Shown in pieces: positions 1 to 7,890 of a stretch of DNA of 64,000 nucleotides. The notes below the pieces were generated by a model that saw nothing but the letters and a program-made list of their open reading frames with translations, had not been told where the DNA came from and made no database searches. A program made the translations under genes and the position numbers. Position 1 is the stretch's first letter. Every line of letters starts with the position of its first letter. This stretch comes from Fodinicurvata sp. EGI_FJ10296 (GTDB taxonomy: Bacteria; Pseudomonadota; Alphaproteobacteria; DSM-16000; Inquilinaceae): assembly GCF_040712075.1 (NCBI RefSeq), contig NZ_JBFCVL010000005.1, positions 453,012-517,011 on the forward strand. Reading direction: 5' to 3'.

Positions 1-445
1 TAGCGGTTCCACGCAGGGTCTGGCTACCGGTCACATCGGAATCCTGTGCCAGCCGGAAGCTGAACGACGATCCGTCGAAAGCCTCCCACGTGGCATAGGT
101 GGACGCGATCTCGATCGCACCGCCCATTCGGTCATAGAGCACCATGTCGACGGTTTGCGCGATCGTCCAGCCTTCGCAATCATGCGACCACTCAGCGGAC
201 ATCGTGCCGGAAATGCTCTCCAACCCGCCGCGCGCGCCGGACTCGGCCAGCGAAAACTCGTATAAGGTCCGGTGAGAGGCCAGCCCTCCGGGGCCACCGA
301 CCCCGCTGTTCGGGGTGTCGGCGACCACATCGGCGATCGGCGCACCGGTCAGCAACAGCGCCGCCGCCAGCCCCACGCCGCCAAGCGGCCGCTTCCAGTC
401 GATTGCCGGGTTCGGGCGCCCGCTCGCGTGAAATACGATTGTCAT
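1..445 (-). CDS. eipB: EipB/DUF1849 family cell-envelope protein (partial, C-terminus off window)
   Basis: A reading frame starts at ATG 445 and stays open for 148 codons to the left window edge, so the C-terminus is missing. The N-terminus has a hydrophobic stretch (GLAAALLLTGAPIADVVA), consistent with a signal peptide. The mature part begins LASHRTLYEFSLAES and continues with a Cys-containing segment (HDCEGWT), an ATWEAFDG stretch and LRGTA. This is the pattern of DUF1849/EipB, a periplasmic beta-spiral protein needed for envelope integrity in alphaproteobacteria. The gene is divergent from the dehydrogenase at 536, so a promoter for both probably lies at 446-535. Family assignment is from memory of the motif order. 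Confidence 0.75.
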   Translation of the reverse strand, partial: MTIVFHASGRPNPAIDWKRPLGGVGLAAALLLTGAPIADVVADTPNSGVGGPGGLASHRTLYEFSLAESGARGGLESISGTMSAEWSHDCEGWTIAQTVDMVLYDRMGGAIEIASTYATWEAFDGSSFSFRLAQDSDVTGSQTLRGTA

Positions 446-535
446 GATCCCCTCGCTTCAAAGGCCGTGCAGGACATACGCTTGGCGGTTAGACTCATCC
501 AGACGTCAACACAATCATCGAATAACGGCACCAAC

Positions 536-1540
536 ATGGAAAGCGACGCCGAAATGACGGAAAATGCAGCCGAAAGCCGGCCCCGGCCGCGGGTTCTGGT
601 AACGCGCAGGTTACCCGCGGATGTGGAGGCCCGGCTGCGGACCGAGTTCTCGCCCCTGCTATACGAAGATGGCGGCCCGATCGGCCTCGACAAGATCGCC
701 GCCGAAGCGGAAAAGGCAGACGCGCTGTTGATCACCGGCAGCGAGAAGATGACCGGGGACGCCTTTGCCGCGCTGCCGAAATCGATCAGGATCGTTGCGA
801 CGCTGTCCGTCGGCACCGACCATATCGATCTGGACGCGGCTCGCAAGCTCGGCTTCGTCGTTACCAACACCCCCGACGTCCTGACCGACGCGACCGCGGA
901 TATCACGCTGCTGGTCATGCTGGGCGCCGCAAGGCGGGCCTATGAGGGGCAGAAGATCCTGCGCGAAGGGCGTTGGACGGGCTGGGCGCCGACCCAGTTT
1001 CTGGGCACCGATCTGAGGGGCAAGCGCCTGGGCGTTCTGGGCATGGGACGGATCGGCCAGGCGGTCGCCGCCCGTGCCCGCGCATTCGGCATGAAGATCC
1101 ACTATCACAACCGCCGCCCGGTCGCCGAGGCCGAAGCCCTGGCAGCCACCTATCACGACACCGTTGAATCGCTGCTGCGCGTATCGGATGTCCTGTCGCT
1201 CAACTGCCCCGGCACTCCGGAGACCCATCACCTGATCAACGATCGGACCATCGACATGATGCCGCCGAACGCCATTCTGGTGAACACGGCGCGCGGCAGC
1301 GTCGTCGATGACGAAGCACTGATCCGGGCCCTGAAATCGGGTCGGCTGCAGTCGGCCGGGCTGGACGTTTTCGAGGGCGAGCCCAAGGTCAATCCCGGCT
1401 ACTTCGACATCGATAACTGCTACATCCTGCCACACATGGGCAGCGCGACGGTCGAGACACGCAACGCCATGGGCTTCTGCTGCCTCGACAACATCGCGGC
1501 CTATTTCAGCGGACAGGAACCGCCGGCCCGGGTCGCCTGA
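536..1540 (+). CDS. D-2-hydroxyacid dehydrogenase (glyoxylate reductase / D-glycerate dehydrogenase type)
   Basis: 334 residues from ATG 536; a second ATG at 554 is also possible, and the frame is open further upstream into the eipB 5' end, which I do not count. The Rossmann motif GMGRIG is near residue 170, followed by HNRR. The Arg-Glu-His set of the family is present: NTARGSVV near 250, DVFEGEP near 280 and LPHMGSAT near 300. Enzymes of this group reduce glyoxylate or hydroxypyruvate with NAD(P)H in the cytoplasm; the Arg after the second strand favours NADPH, but this is inference. The exact substrate cannot be told from sequence. It is convergent with aspS, with 25 bp between stop codons. 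Confidence 0.88.
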   Translation: MESDAEMTENAAESRPRPRVLVTRRLPADVEARLRTEFSPLLYEDGGPIGLDKIAAEAEKADALLITGSEKMTGDAFAALPKSIRIVATLSVGTDHIDLDAARKLGFVVTNTPDVLTDATADITLLVMLGAARRAYEGQKILREGRWTGWAPTQFLGTDLRGKRLGVLGMGRIGQAVAARARAFGMKIHYHNRRPVAEAEALAATYHDTVESLLRVSDVLSLNCPGTPETHHLINDRTIDMMPPNAILVNTARGSVVDDEALIRALKSGRLQSAGLDVFEGEPKVNPGYFDIDNCYILPHMGSATVETRNAMGFCCLDNIAAYFSGQEPPARVA

Positions 1541-1565
1541 CGAGTCACGACAGGTCGGCGCAGGC

Positions 1566-3401
1566 TCAGCCCTCCGCCGGCTTCTTCGCGGTGGTCGGCG
1601 GGGGCGCCGGCCGGATATGCAGTTCGCGCAGCCGCGCGTCGTCCACCGCGTTGGGGGCGCCCATCATCAGATCCTCCGCACGCTGGTTGAGCGGGAAGGC
1701 AATGACCTCGCGGATATTCGGCACATCGGCCAGCAGCATGACAATGCGGTCAATACCCGGCGCCGAGCCACCATGGGGCGGAGCGCCGAATTTCATCGCC
1801 GACAGCATGCCGCCGAACCGCTCTTCGAGCACCTCGGCCGGGTATCCGGCAATATCGAAGGCCTTGTACATGATGTCGGCGCGGTGGTTCCGGATCGCAC
1901 CGGACGACAGTTCCACGCCGTTGCAGACGATGTCGTACTGGAAGGCCTTGATCGTCAGCGGATCCTGGTTTTCCAGCGCCTCCAGCCCGCCCTGCGGCAT
2001 CGAGAACGGGTTGTGGCTGAAATCGACCCGGCCGGTATCCTCGTTCAGCTCGAACATCGGGAAGTCGACGATCCAGCAGAAATCGAAACGGTTGTGGTCG
2101 ATCAGCTCCATTTCCTCGCCGATGCGGGTCCGGGCCAGCCCGGCCATCCGCGCAGCCTGCGTCGGCTGATCGCAAACGAAGAACACCGCATCGCCGTCCT
2201 CAAGCCCGGCGATCTCGCGCAGCGCCGCCTGGGCGGCCTCGGGCACGAATTTTGCGATCGGTCCCTTGCCTTGCCCGTCGGCGAACAGGATATAGCCGAG
2301 CCCAGGCGCGCCCTGATCCTGCGCCCACGCATTCAGCTTGTCGAAGAACGACCGCGGCCGGTCGCCGACTGCCGGCGCCCGGATGGCCCGCACGACGCCG
2401 CCCTTTTCGATGGTCGAGCGGAACGCCTTGAAGGCGACGTCCTCGCGCTGGAAAATCTCCGTAACATCGGTAATCACCAGCGGGTTGCGCAGATCCGGCT
2501 TGTCGGAGCCGTATTTCAGCATCGCCTCGTCATAGGGAATACGGGGGAACGGGGGCGGCGTCACCGGACGACGGCTGCCGGTGAAACCGGCGAACTCCTC
2601 GAACACACCGTGCAGGACGGGCTCGATCGCCGCGAACACATCGTCCTGGGTCACGAAGCTCATCTCGAAATCGAGCTGATAGAACTCACCCGGCGACCGG
2701 TCGGCGCGGCTGTCCTCGTCGCGGAAACATGGCGCGATCTGGAAATATTTGTCGAACCCGGCCATCATCAACAGCTGCTTGAACTGCTGCGGCGCCTGGG
2801 GCAGCGCGTAGAATTTGCCGGGATGCAGCCTGGACGGGACCAGAAAGTCGCGCGCGCCTTCCGGGCTCGATGCCGTCAGGATGGGGGTCTGGAACTCGTT
2901 GAAGCCCTGCTCGATCATGCGCCGGCGAATCGACGAAATGATCTCGCTGCGCAGCCAGATATTACGCTGCATCTTGATCCGGCGGAGGTCCAGATAGCGG
3001 TGGCGAAGGCGGATTTCCTCGCCCGCATCCGCATCGCTGTTGACCTGCAGCGGCACCTGGTCCGCCGCCGACTGCAGCACCACGTCACGGATCCGCAACT
3101 CGACCCGGCCGGTGGGGTTGTTCTCGTTGATGGTATCCTCGGTCCGGCGCACGACCTCGCCCGTCACCGTCACGACGCTTTCCAGACGATAGCTTTCGGC
3201 CATTTCCATCAGGGCCGCATCGCTGCCCGTCTTGTCGCCCATATCGATCACGCATTGCGTGATGCCGAAATGATCGCGCAGATCAACGAAGAGCAACCCG
3301 CCATGGTCGCGCTTGCGGTGGATCCAGCCGGAAAGGCGCACGGTTTCTCCGGCGTCGGTATCGCGGAGGTCGCCACAAGTATGGGTGCGGAACGGATGCA
3401 T
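1566..3401 (-). CDS. aspS: Aspartyl-tRNA synthetase
   Basis: 611 residues from ATG 3401 ([13 protein letters not shown]); the open frame continues upstream, but family alignment favours this start. The order is an N-terminal OB-fold anticodon-binding domain, class II motifs ([18 protein letters not shown]-type motif read here as [31 protein letters not shown]), the bacterial GAD-type insertion, and motif 3 near [14 protein letters not shown]. The C-terminus ends in a short Pro/Lys-rich tail. It charges tRNA-Asp; many alphaproteobacteria without AsnRS use a non-discriminating form with GatCAB, but that cannot be decided here. In relatives aspS commonly lies next to rnd; here they are 6 kb apart, separated by the CoA cluster. 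Confidence 0.97.
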   Translation of the reverse strand: MHPFRTHTCGDLRDTDAGETVRLSGWIHRKRDHGGLLFVDLRDHFGITQCVIDMGDKTGSDAALMEMAESYRLESVVTVTGEVVRRTEDTINENNPTGRVELRIRDVVLQSAADQVPLQVNSDADAGEEIRLRHRYLDLRRIKMQRNIWLRSEIISSIRRRMIEQGFNEFQTPILTASSPEGARDFLVPSRLHPGKFYALPQAPQQFKQLLMMAGFDKYFQIAPCFRDEDSRADRSPGEFYQLDFEMSFVTQDDVFAAIEPVLHGVFEEFAGFTGSRRPVTPPPFPRIPYDEAMLKYGSDKPDLRNPLVITDVTEIFQREDVAFKAFRSTIEKGGVVRAIRAPAVGDRPRSFFDKLNAWAQDQGAPGLGYILFADGQGKGPIAKFVPEAAQAALREIAGLEDGDAVFFVCDQPTQAARMAGLARTRIGEEMELIDHNRFDFCWIVDFPMFELNEDTGRVDFSHNPFSMPQGGLEALENQDPLTIKAFQYDIVCNGVELSSGAIRNHRADIMYKAFDIAGYPAEVLEERFGGMLSAMKFGAPPHGGSAPGIDRIVMLLADVPNIREVIAFPLNQRAEDLMMGAPNAVDDARLRELHIRPAPPPTTAKKPAEG

Positions 3402-3512
3402 CACTATGAACTGCTTTCGTGACAATAGGGACGGGCTGAAATAGGCGAACGAATCCGCCGTCGCAAGACGGGCCGAAACGCCCGCGAAAACCACACCGAA
3501 CGGGCCTCAATG

Positions 3513-4310
3513 TCAAGCATCGCCAGCGCCATGCGGCCCCGAGCCACGCGCATTGTCCGAATGCCCCGCCCCGGAATACCCCAGCGCCCCGGAGATCGCC
3601 GACGCCGTGGCCAGAACATCGCCGCTGAACGCCCGCAGCCGGGTAACGGTGAGCCGTTGCCGGGGACCGGAGATGCCGACGCCCGCCACCGCCTGTCCGG
3701 TGGCGTCGAAGATCGGCGCGGCCAGCCCGCACACGCTCTCGCGCCATTCACCGCGATTGATCGCATAGCCCTGGCGGCGAATCCGGTCCAGCTCCGCCGC
3801 GAAGGCCGTGGGGTCGGTAATGCTGTGCGGCGTGTGGGCGTACAGATAGCGGGAAATCTGCTCCGCCCCCATCGGCGCCTGAAAGGCAAGCAGCGCCTTG
3901 CCGGTGGCGACGCACGATGCCGGCGCGCGCCCGCCGACGCGGGAATAGGCCCGCACCGGCTGCGGGCTGTCAATCTTCTGGACATAGACGACGTCGGTAT
4001 CGTCGAGGACGGACAGGTGGACTGTCTCCTCTGATTTCTCCGCCAGGGCTTGAATGAAGGGACCGGCGACACTCGCGACGTCGATCCGGCCAATCACCGC
4101 GTTCCCCAGCTCGAATACCTTCAAGCTGCAGTCATATCGACCGTCCGGGCATTGGCGGGCGTATCCGGCCGCGACCAGCGTCTGCAGCGTGCGATGCGCG
4201 TTGCTGCGGGTCAGGCCGGTGGCCTGTGCCAGATCGCTGACTCCCCGCGGCGACGGGCCGCGGGCCAGAACTTCCAGCAAAGTCAGCCCCTTGATCAATG
4301 TCTTGTCCAT
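3513..4310 (-). CDS. IclR family transcriptional regulator
   Basis: 265 residues. An N-terminal winged helix-turn-helix (LTLLEVLARG...GLTRSNAHRTLQTLVAAGY) is followed by the IclR effector-binding domain (ASCVATGKALLAF, RRQGYAINRGEWRESVCGLAAPIFD, VGISGPRQRLT). IclR proteins bind small acids or CoA-related ligands and usually control the divergent catabolic operon next to them. This gene is divergent from the CoA-transferase/crotonase/ligase cluster starting at 4437, and a perfect 6-1-6 palindrome lies in the 126-bp gap, so local control is likely. The C-terminal 20 residues (Gly/Ser/His-rich) look unstructured. Confidence 0.93.
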   Translation of the reverse strand: MDKTLIKGLTLLEVLARGPSPRGVSDLAQATGLTRSNAHRTLQTLVAAGYARQCPDGRYDCSLKVFELGNAVIGRIDVASVAGPFIQALAEKSEETVHLSVLDDTDVVYVQKIDSPQPVRAYSRVGGRAPASCVATGKALLAFQAPMGAEQISRYLYAHTPHSITDPTAFAAELDRIRRQGYAINRGEWRESVCGLAAPIFDATGQAVAGVGISGPRQRLTVTRLRAFSGDVLATASAISGALGYSGAGHSDNARGSGPHGAGDA

Positions 4311-4371
4311 GACGGGTCACCCTCGGGTCTCGACCGTTCTTGACACATGAACGCGCATATGCCCAAAATAT

Positions 4372-4384
4372 AGGACATTGTCCT
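4372..4384. promoter_or_regulatory. Candidate IclR operator palindrome
   Basis: The sequence AGGACA-T-TGTCCT is a perfect 13-bp inverted repeat in the gap between the divergent iclR-type gene (starts 4310) and the CaiB-type gene (starts 4437). It is flanked by A/T-rich arms that partly continue the symmetry. Its place and symmetry fit an operator for the adjacent IclR regulator; binding itself is inference. Confidence 0.45.
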
Positions 4385-4436
4385 GAATATTAGAACACCT
4401 GAAAAACCGGACCAACGCAAGTCAGGAAACAGCCCC

Positions 4437-5588
4437 GTGACGTCACCCCTCCACGGAATCCGCGTGATCGAATTCTGCAATGTTGCCGCCGGCCCATTCT
4501 GCGGCATGTTGCTGGCCGACATGGGCGCGGACGTGATCAAGGTCGAAAACCCGAAGGGCGGCGACAGCCTTCGCAGCTGGCCGCCGCTGAACGAGGGCTT
4601 CAGCGAGAATTTTGCCTCTCTGAACCGCAACAAGCGTTCGGTCGCCCTGAACCTGAAAGACCCTGAGGATTGCGAGCGGACACTGGCCCTGATGCGCGAC
4701 GCCCATGTGGTGATTGAAAACAATCGCCCCGGTGTGATGGATCGTCTGGGGCTGGGCTTCGAGGCAGTCCACAAGGACAACCCGTCGCTGATCTATTGCT
4801 CGATCTCGGCCTATGGCCAATCGGGACCGCGCGCGCAGGAAGGCGGCTTCGACCTGACGGTCCAGGCCATGGCCGGCATCATGAGCGTGACCGGCGAAGC
4901 CGATGGCGGTCCGGTCAAATGCGGGGTGCCGGTCGCTGATTTCTCGTCGGGGCTCTATGCGGCGTTCTCGATCTGCGCGGCCCTGCGCGGTGTGGCCGCG
5001 GGCGGTCCGGGAACGCATATCGACGTGTCGATGCTGGGCGCGACGCTGGGGATCGCGGCGCTGCAGACCTCGGAATATTTCGGCAGCGGCAAGGATCCCG
5101 GCCGCATGGGCTCTGCTCATCCCCGCAATGCCCCCTATCAGGCGTTCCAGGCGCGGGATACATATTTCGGCATGGCGGCCGGCAACGACGCCTTGTGGCA
5201 CAGCGTCTGCGCCACGGTGGAGCGGCCCGATCTGGCGAGCGATCCCCGGTTCACCGACACATCGGCCCGCGCCGCCCACCAGATTGTACTGCGGGAGATC
5301 CTTGAGGAAATCTTCGCCACGGCGGATGCCGCCGACTGGCTCGAACGATTCCGCGCGGCGGGCGTCCCCTGCGCACCCATCAACGCATACTCACAAGTGC
5401 TGGACGATCCGCAGGTCGCGCATATGGGCTGGGTTCAGCCGATCGACCTGCCCAATGGTCAACGGACCCGGACTTTCGGCCCGCCGGTGGCGTTCTCCGA
5501 TCAGCAGACCGCGATTCGGCGCGGGCCGCCGGCGCTGGGTGAGCATACCGAAGAAGTGCTGGGTGCCTTGCCACGGGGCAAAACCTGA
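4437..5588 (+). CDS. CaiB/BaiF-type (class III) CoA-transferase
   Basis: 383 residues from a GTG start (GTGACGTCACCC); an AGGAAA-like Shine-Dalgarno lies about 9 nt upstream. The class III hallmarks are present: IRVIEFCNVAAGPFCGMLLADMGADVIKVE at the N-terminus, NRNKRSVALNLK, and GGFDLTVQAMAGIMSVTGE carrying the Asp that forms the aspartyl-CoA anhydride. The enzyme moves CoA between carboxylic acids without ATP; the acids are unknown. It is the first gene of a tight five-gene cluster; its stop overlaps the next start (TGATG). Confidence 0.92.
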   Translation: MTSPLHGIRVIEFCNVAAGPFCGMLLADMGADVIKVENPKGGDSLRSWPPLNEGFSENFASLNRNKRSVALNLKDPEDCERTLALMRDAHVVIENNRPGVMDRLGLGFEAVHKDNPSLIYCSISAYGQSGPRAQEGGFDLTVQAMAGIMSVTGEADGGPVKCGVPVADFSSGLYAAFSICAALRGVAAGGPGTHIDVSMLGATLGIAALQTSEYFGSGKDPGRMGSAHPRNAPYQAFQARDTYFGMAAGNDALWHSVCATVERPDLASDPRFTDTSARAAHQIVLREILEEIFATADAADWLERFRAAGVPCAPINAYSQVLDDPQVAHMGWVQPIDLPNGQRTRTFGPPVAFSDQQTAIRRGPPALGEHTEEVLGALPRGKT

Positions 5589-6313
5589 TGACCGCCGGTC
5601 TCAGCATCGACCGCCGCGACGACGTCTGCACGGTCACGCTCGACCGGCCCGAGAAGCGGAACGCCCTTGGCGCCGACGTCGTCGAAGCCCTGATCCGGAC
5701 GGTTACCGAAGCATACGGCGACAGCACCCGCTTGCTGGTGCTGCAGGGCACGGGCCGGAACTTCAGCGCCGGCTTTGATTTTGGCGGCATCGACCAATCG
5801 AGTGATGGCGAATTGCTGTTGCGATTCGTGCGCATCGAGGTGCTGCTGCAAATGATCGACCGGGCCCCGTTCCTGACCCTCGGCCTTGCCCATGGCCGCA
5901 CGTTCGGCGCCGGGGCCGACCTGTTCGCCGCCTGCAAGTGGCGCATCGCAGCCGAGGGTGCAGAGTTCCGGATGCCGGGCCTGAAATTCGGCATCGTGCT
6001 CGGAACGCGGCGATTTGCGAAATTGGTCGGCCGCGACATGGCACGGGGTATACTGGAGACGGCACGCCCATTCGACGCGGCCGAGGCGCGCAAGATCGGC
6101 TTCGCGACCCGGATCGCCGATCAGCCTGCATGGCCCGAAATCATTGCTGAGGCCGCCGATGCCGCGCGCAGCCTTCCCGATACCAGCCGGTCGCAGCTTT
6201 ACGAGGCGCTTGGCGACGACGGATCCGACGGCGATCTCGCCCGGCTCGTCCGGTCGGCCGCGGAACCGGGTTTGGTGGACCGCATTCGCCAGCACCTCGC
6301 CGCGCCGCGATAA
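5588..6313 (+). CDS. Crotonase (enoyl-CoA hydratase/isomerase superfamily), atypical active site
   Basis: 241 residues, starting within the stop of the CoA-transferase (TGATG). The crotonase fold is clear: LDRPEKRNALG, FSAGFDFGG oxyanion segment, and HGRTFGAGADLFAACKWRIA. The two catalytic glutamates of true hydratases (the GGGCE and PE positions) are Asp (GAGAD) and Gly (FRMPGLKFG) here. A plain 2-enoyl-CoA hydration role is therefore doubtful. Crotonases with altered residues do ring cleavage, dehalogenation, isomerisation or thioester hydrolysis. Context (ligase plus CoA-transferase-like pair) suggests a step in breakdown of an unusual acyl-CoA. Confidence 0.88.
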   Translation: MTAGLSIDRRDDVCTVTLDRPEKRNALGADVVEALIRTVTEAYGDSTRLLVLQGTGRNFSAGFDFGGIDQSSDGELLLRFVRIEVLLQMIDRAPFLTLGLAHGRTFGAGADLFAACKWRIAAEGAEFRMPGLKFGIVLGTRRFAKLVGRDMARGILETARPFDAAEARKIGFATRIADQPAWPEIIAEAADAARSLPDTSRSQLYEALGDDGSDGDLARLVRSAAEPGLVDRIRQHLAAPR

Positions 6314-6328
6314 CGCAGGAGACCGCTC

Positions 6329-7147
6329 ATGGCCCTCAGATTCATCGACAAGAACAAGCAGGTCTCGCTGGCCGAGCTGGCGGCCAGGGTGCCGGACGGC
6401 GCCTCGGTGGCGCTGGGCGGCAGCTTTCTGCACCGGGGGCCGTTCGCCTTCGTGCGCGAGTTGATCCGCCAGGGCCGCCGCGACCTGGAGATCATCAAGC
6501 AATCGCCAGGCTATGATCTGGATATTCTGTGCCGGGCCGGTGCCGCCCGCAAGGCACGGGCCGGCATCGTGGCGATGGAGGGCAATTTCGGTCTGGCGCG
6601 GGGCTATCGCAAAGCCGTGGAAAGCGGTGCGCTGGAACTGGAGGAACACGCCTGCGCCAGTCTGACGGCGGGGCTGCGGGCCGCTGCCTTCGGCGTTCCG
6701 TTTCAGCCCTGCGGCGGCCTGCACGGCAGCGACATTCCCGAACTGAACGGGTGGAAGGCGCTGGCCGACCCCTATGGCTCCAACAGCGATGTCTGGGTCA
6801 TCCCGGCTATCGCACCGGATTTCGCGGTCATCCACGCGACCGAGGTCGACACCGAGGGCAATGTCCGCGTCGCCGGCACCAGCCATTGGGACCGGATCAT
6901 GACCCGTGCCGCCAAAAGCGTGCTGGTCGTGGCCGAACGCGAGGTCGACACGCGCGAATTCAAAGCCCGGCCGGAATGGACTCTCGTGCCGTATTTCATG
7001 GTCGAAGCCGTAACCGTCGTGCCGAACGGCGCCTGGCCCGGATCGGCCTGGCCGGACTATGGAATCGATTATCCGGCGGTCGAGGCCTATGTCGCCGACA
7101 AGGATCTCTCCCGCCATCTCGATGCCGCACCGGAAAGCAGGGCTTGA
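6329..7147 (+). CDS. CoA-transferase-like subunit A (GctA/IpdA family)
   Basis: 272 residues, 15 bp after the crotonase with a GGAG Shine-Dalgarno. Family features are VPDGASVALGGSFLHRGPFAFVRELIR at the N-terminus, YRKAVESGALELEEHACASL and AAAFGVPFQPCGGLHGSDI in the middle, and an HATEVDTEGNV motif. It pairs with the subunit B gene 3 bp downstream to form the usual heterodimer of the glutaconate CoA-transferase/IpdAB group. The substrate is unknown; see subunit B for why hydrolase or ring-opening activity is considered. Confidence 0.9.
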   Translation: MALRFIDKNKQVSLAELAARVPDGASVALGGSFLHRGPFAFVRELIRQGRRDLEIIKQSPGYDLDILCRAGAARKARAGIVAMEGNFGLARGYRKAVESGALELEEHACASLTAGLRAAAFGVPFQPCGGLHGSDIPELNGWKALADPYGSNSDVWVIPAIAPDFAVIHATEVDTEGNVRVAGTSHWDRIMTRAAKSVLVVAEREVDTREFKARPEWTLVPYFMVEAVTVVPNGAWPGSAWPDYGIDYPAVEAYVADKDLSRHLDAAPESRA

Positions 7148-7150
7148 TCG

Positions 7151-7885
7151 ATGACTGATACCTGGACGGGCTTTTCCTATATCGTCACCAATCTCGCCCG
7201 CTTCATTCGGCCCGGCGAAGTCACCTTCAGCGGCGTCAACTCGACGCTGCCGATGCTGGCCTGCCTGATGGCCAAGCGCGCCTATGACTGGGATTTCATC
7301 TATATCAACGTCGCCGGCGGCGTCGATCCGGAGCCCTCGGCAATTCCGCTGTCGAGTTCCGATCCGCTCCTGGCCGAACAGTCGGCGTCGATTTTCTCGA
7401 ATGAGGATTTCTACGACCTGTGCACGCGCGGGCAGATGGATCTGGCCTATCTGGGCGCTGCCCAGATCGACGGTGAGGGGTCGGCGAACAACTCGGTCAT
7501 CGGCGACTGGCATGCGCCCAAGGTGCGGCTGCCCGGCGGTGGCGGCGGGGCCGTCATGCTGCCGACGGCCAATCGCGCCTGCACCTGGCGAACCGAGCAC
7601 TCGCCCCGCACGCTGGTCGAAAGGCTGGATTTCGTGACCTCGTGGGGCGGATTCCACGGCGTCGCCACGCCGATCGCCGTCTTCGTCAAGCGCGACGGTC
7701 GACTGGCGCTGGAGTCCTGGCATCCGGAAGCCAGCCTGGACGAAGTGCGCGACCGGACCGGTTTTGCGTTCGACGCAACCTCCGCCAGACCCACGCCGTT
7801 GCCGACCGATCGCGAGCGCGCGGCGCTGGCCGCACTGGACCCGGAACAGCGCTTCGAACGCGATGCGGCGATCGAATTGCGGTGA
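7151..7885 (+). CDS. CoA-transferase-like subunit B (GctB/IpdB family) lacking the catalytic Glu
   Basis: 244 residues. It matches subunit B of the glutaconate CoA-transferase family: TLPMLACLMAKR, LAYLGAAQIDGEGSANNSVIG, KVRLPGGGGGAVMLP. In transferases the covalent glutamate lies in an E(A/S)GG segment; the same place here reads NVAGG, so the Glu is replaced by Val. IpdB of steroid ring degradation also lacks this Glu and works as a ring-opening hydrolase. The protein may thus be a hydrolase subunit rather than a CoA-transferase (inference). It is translationally coupled with subunit A. Confidence 0.9.
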   Translation: MTDTWTGFSYIVTNLARFIRPGEVTFSGVNSTLPMLACLMAKRAYDWDFIYINVAGGVDPEPSAIPLSSSDPLLAEQSASIFSNEDFYDLCTRGQMDLAYLGAAQIDGEGSANNSVIGDWHAPKVRLPGGGGGAVMLPTANRACTWRTEHSPRTLVERLDFVTSWGGFHGVATPIAVFVKRDGRLALESWHPEASLDEVRDRTGFAFDATSARPTPLPTDRERAALAALDPEQRFERDAAIELR

Positions 7886-7890
7886 CCTTC

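Noticed and set aside
1617..3422. Long plus-strand open frame (about 600 codons) antisense to aspS
   Set aside because: GC-rich codon use of aspS leaves the opposite strand open; the translation is low-complexity and has no family motif.
5501..7723. 740-codon minus-strand frame across the crotonase and CoA-transferase genes
   Set aside because: Antisense to three clear genes; no motif, Arg/Gly/His-rich composition typical of shadow frames.
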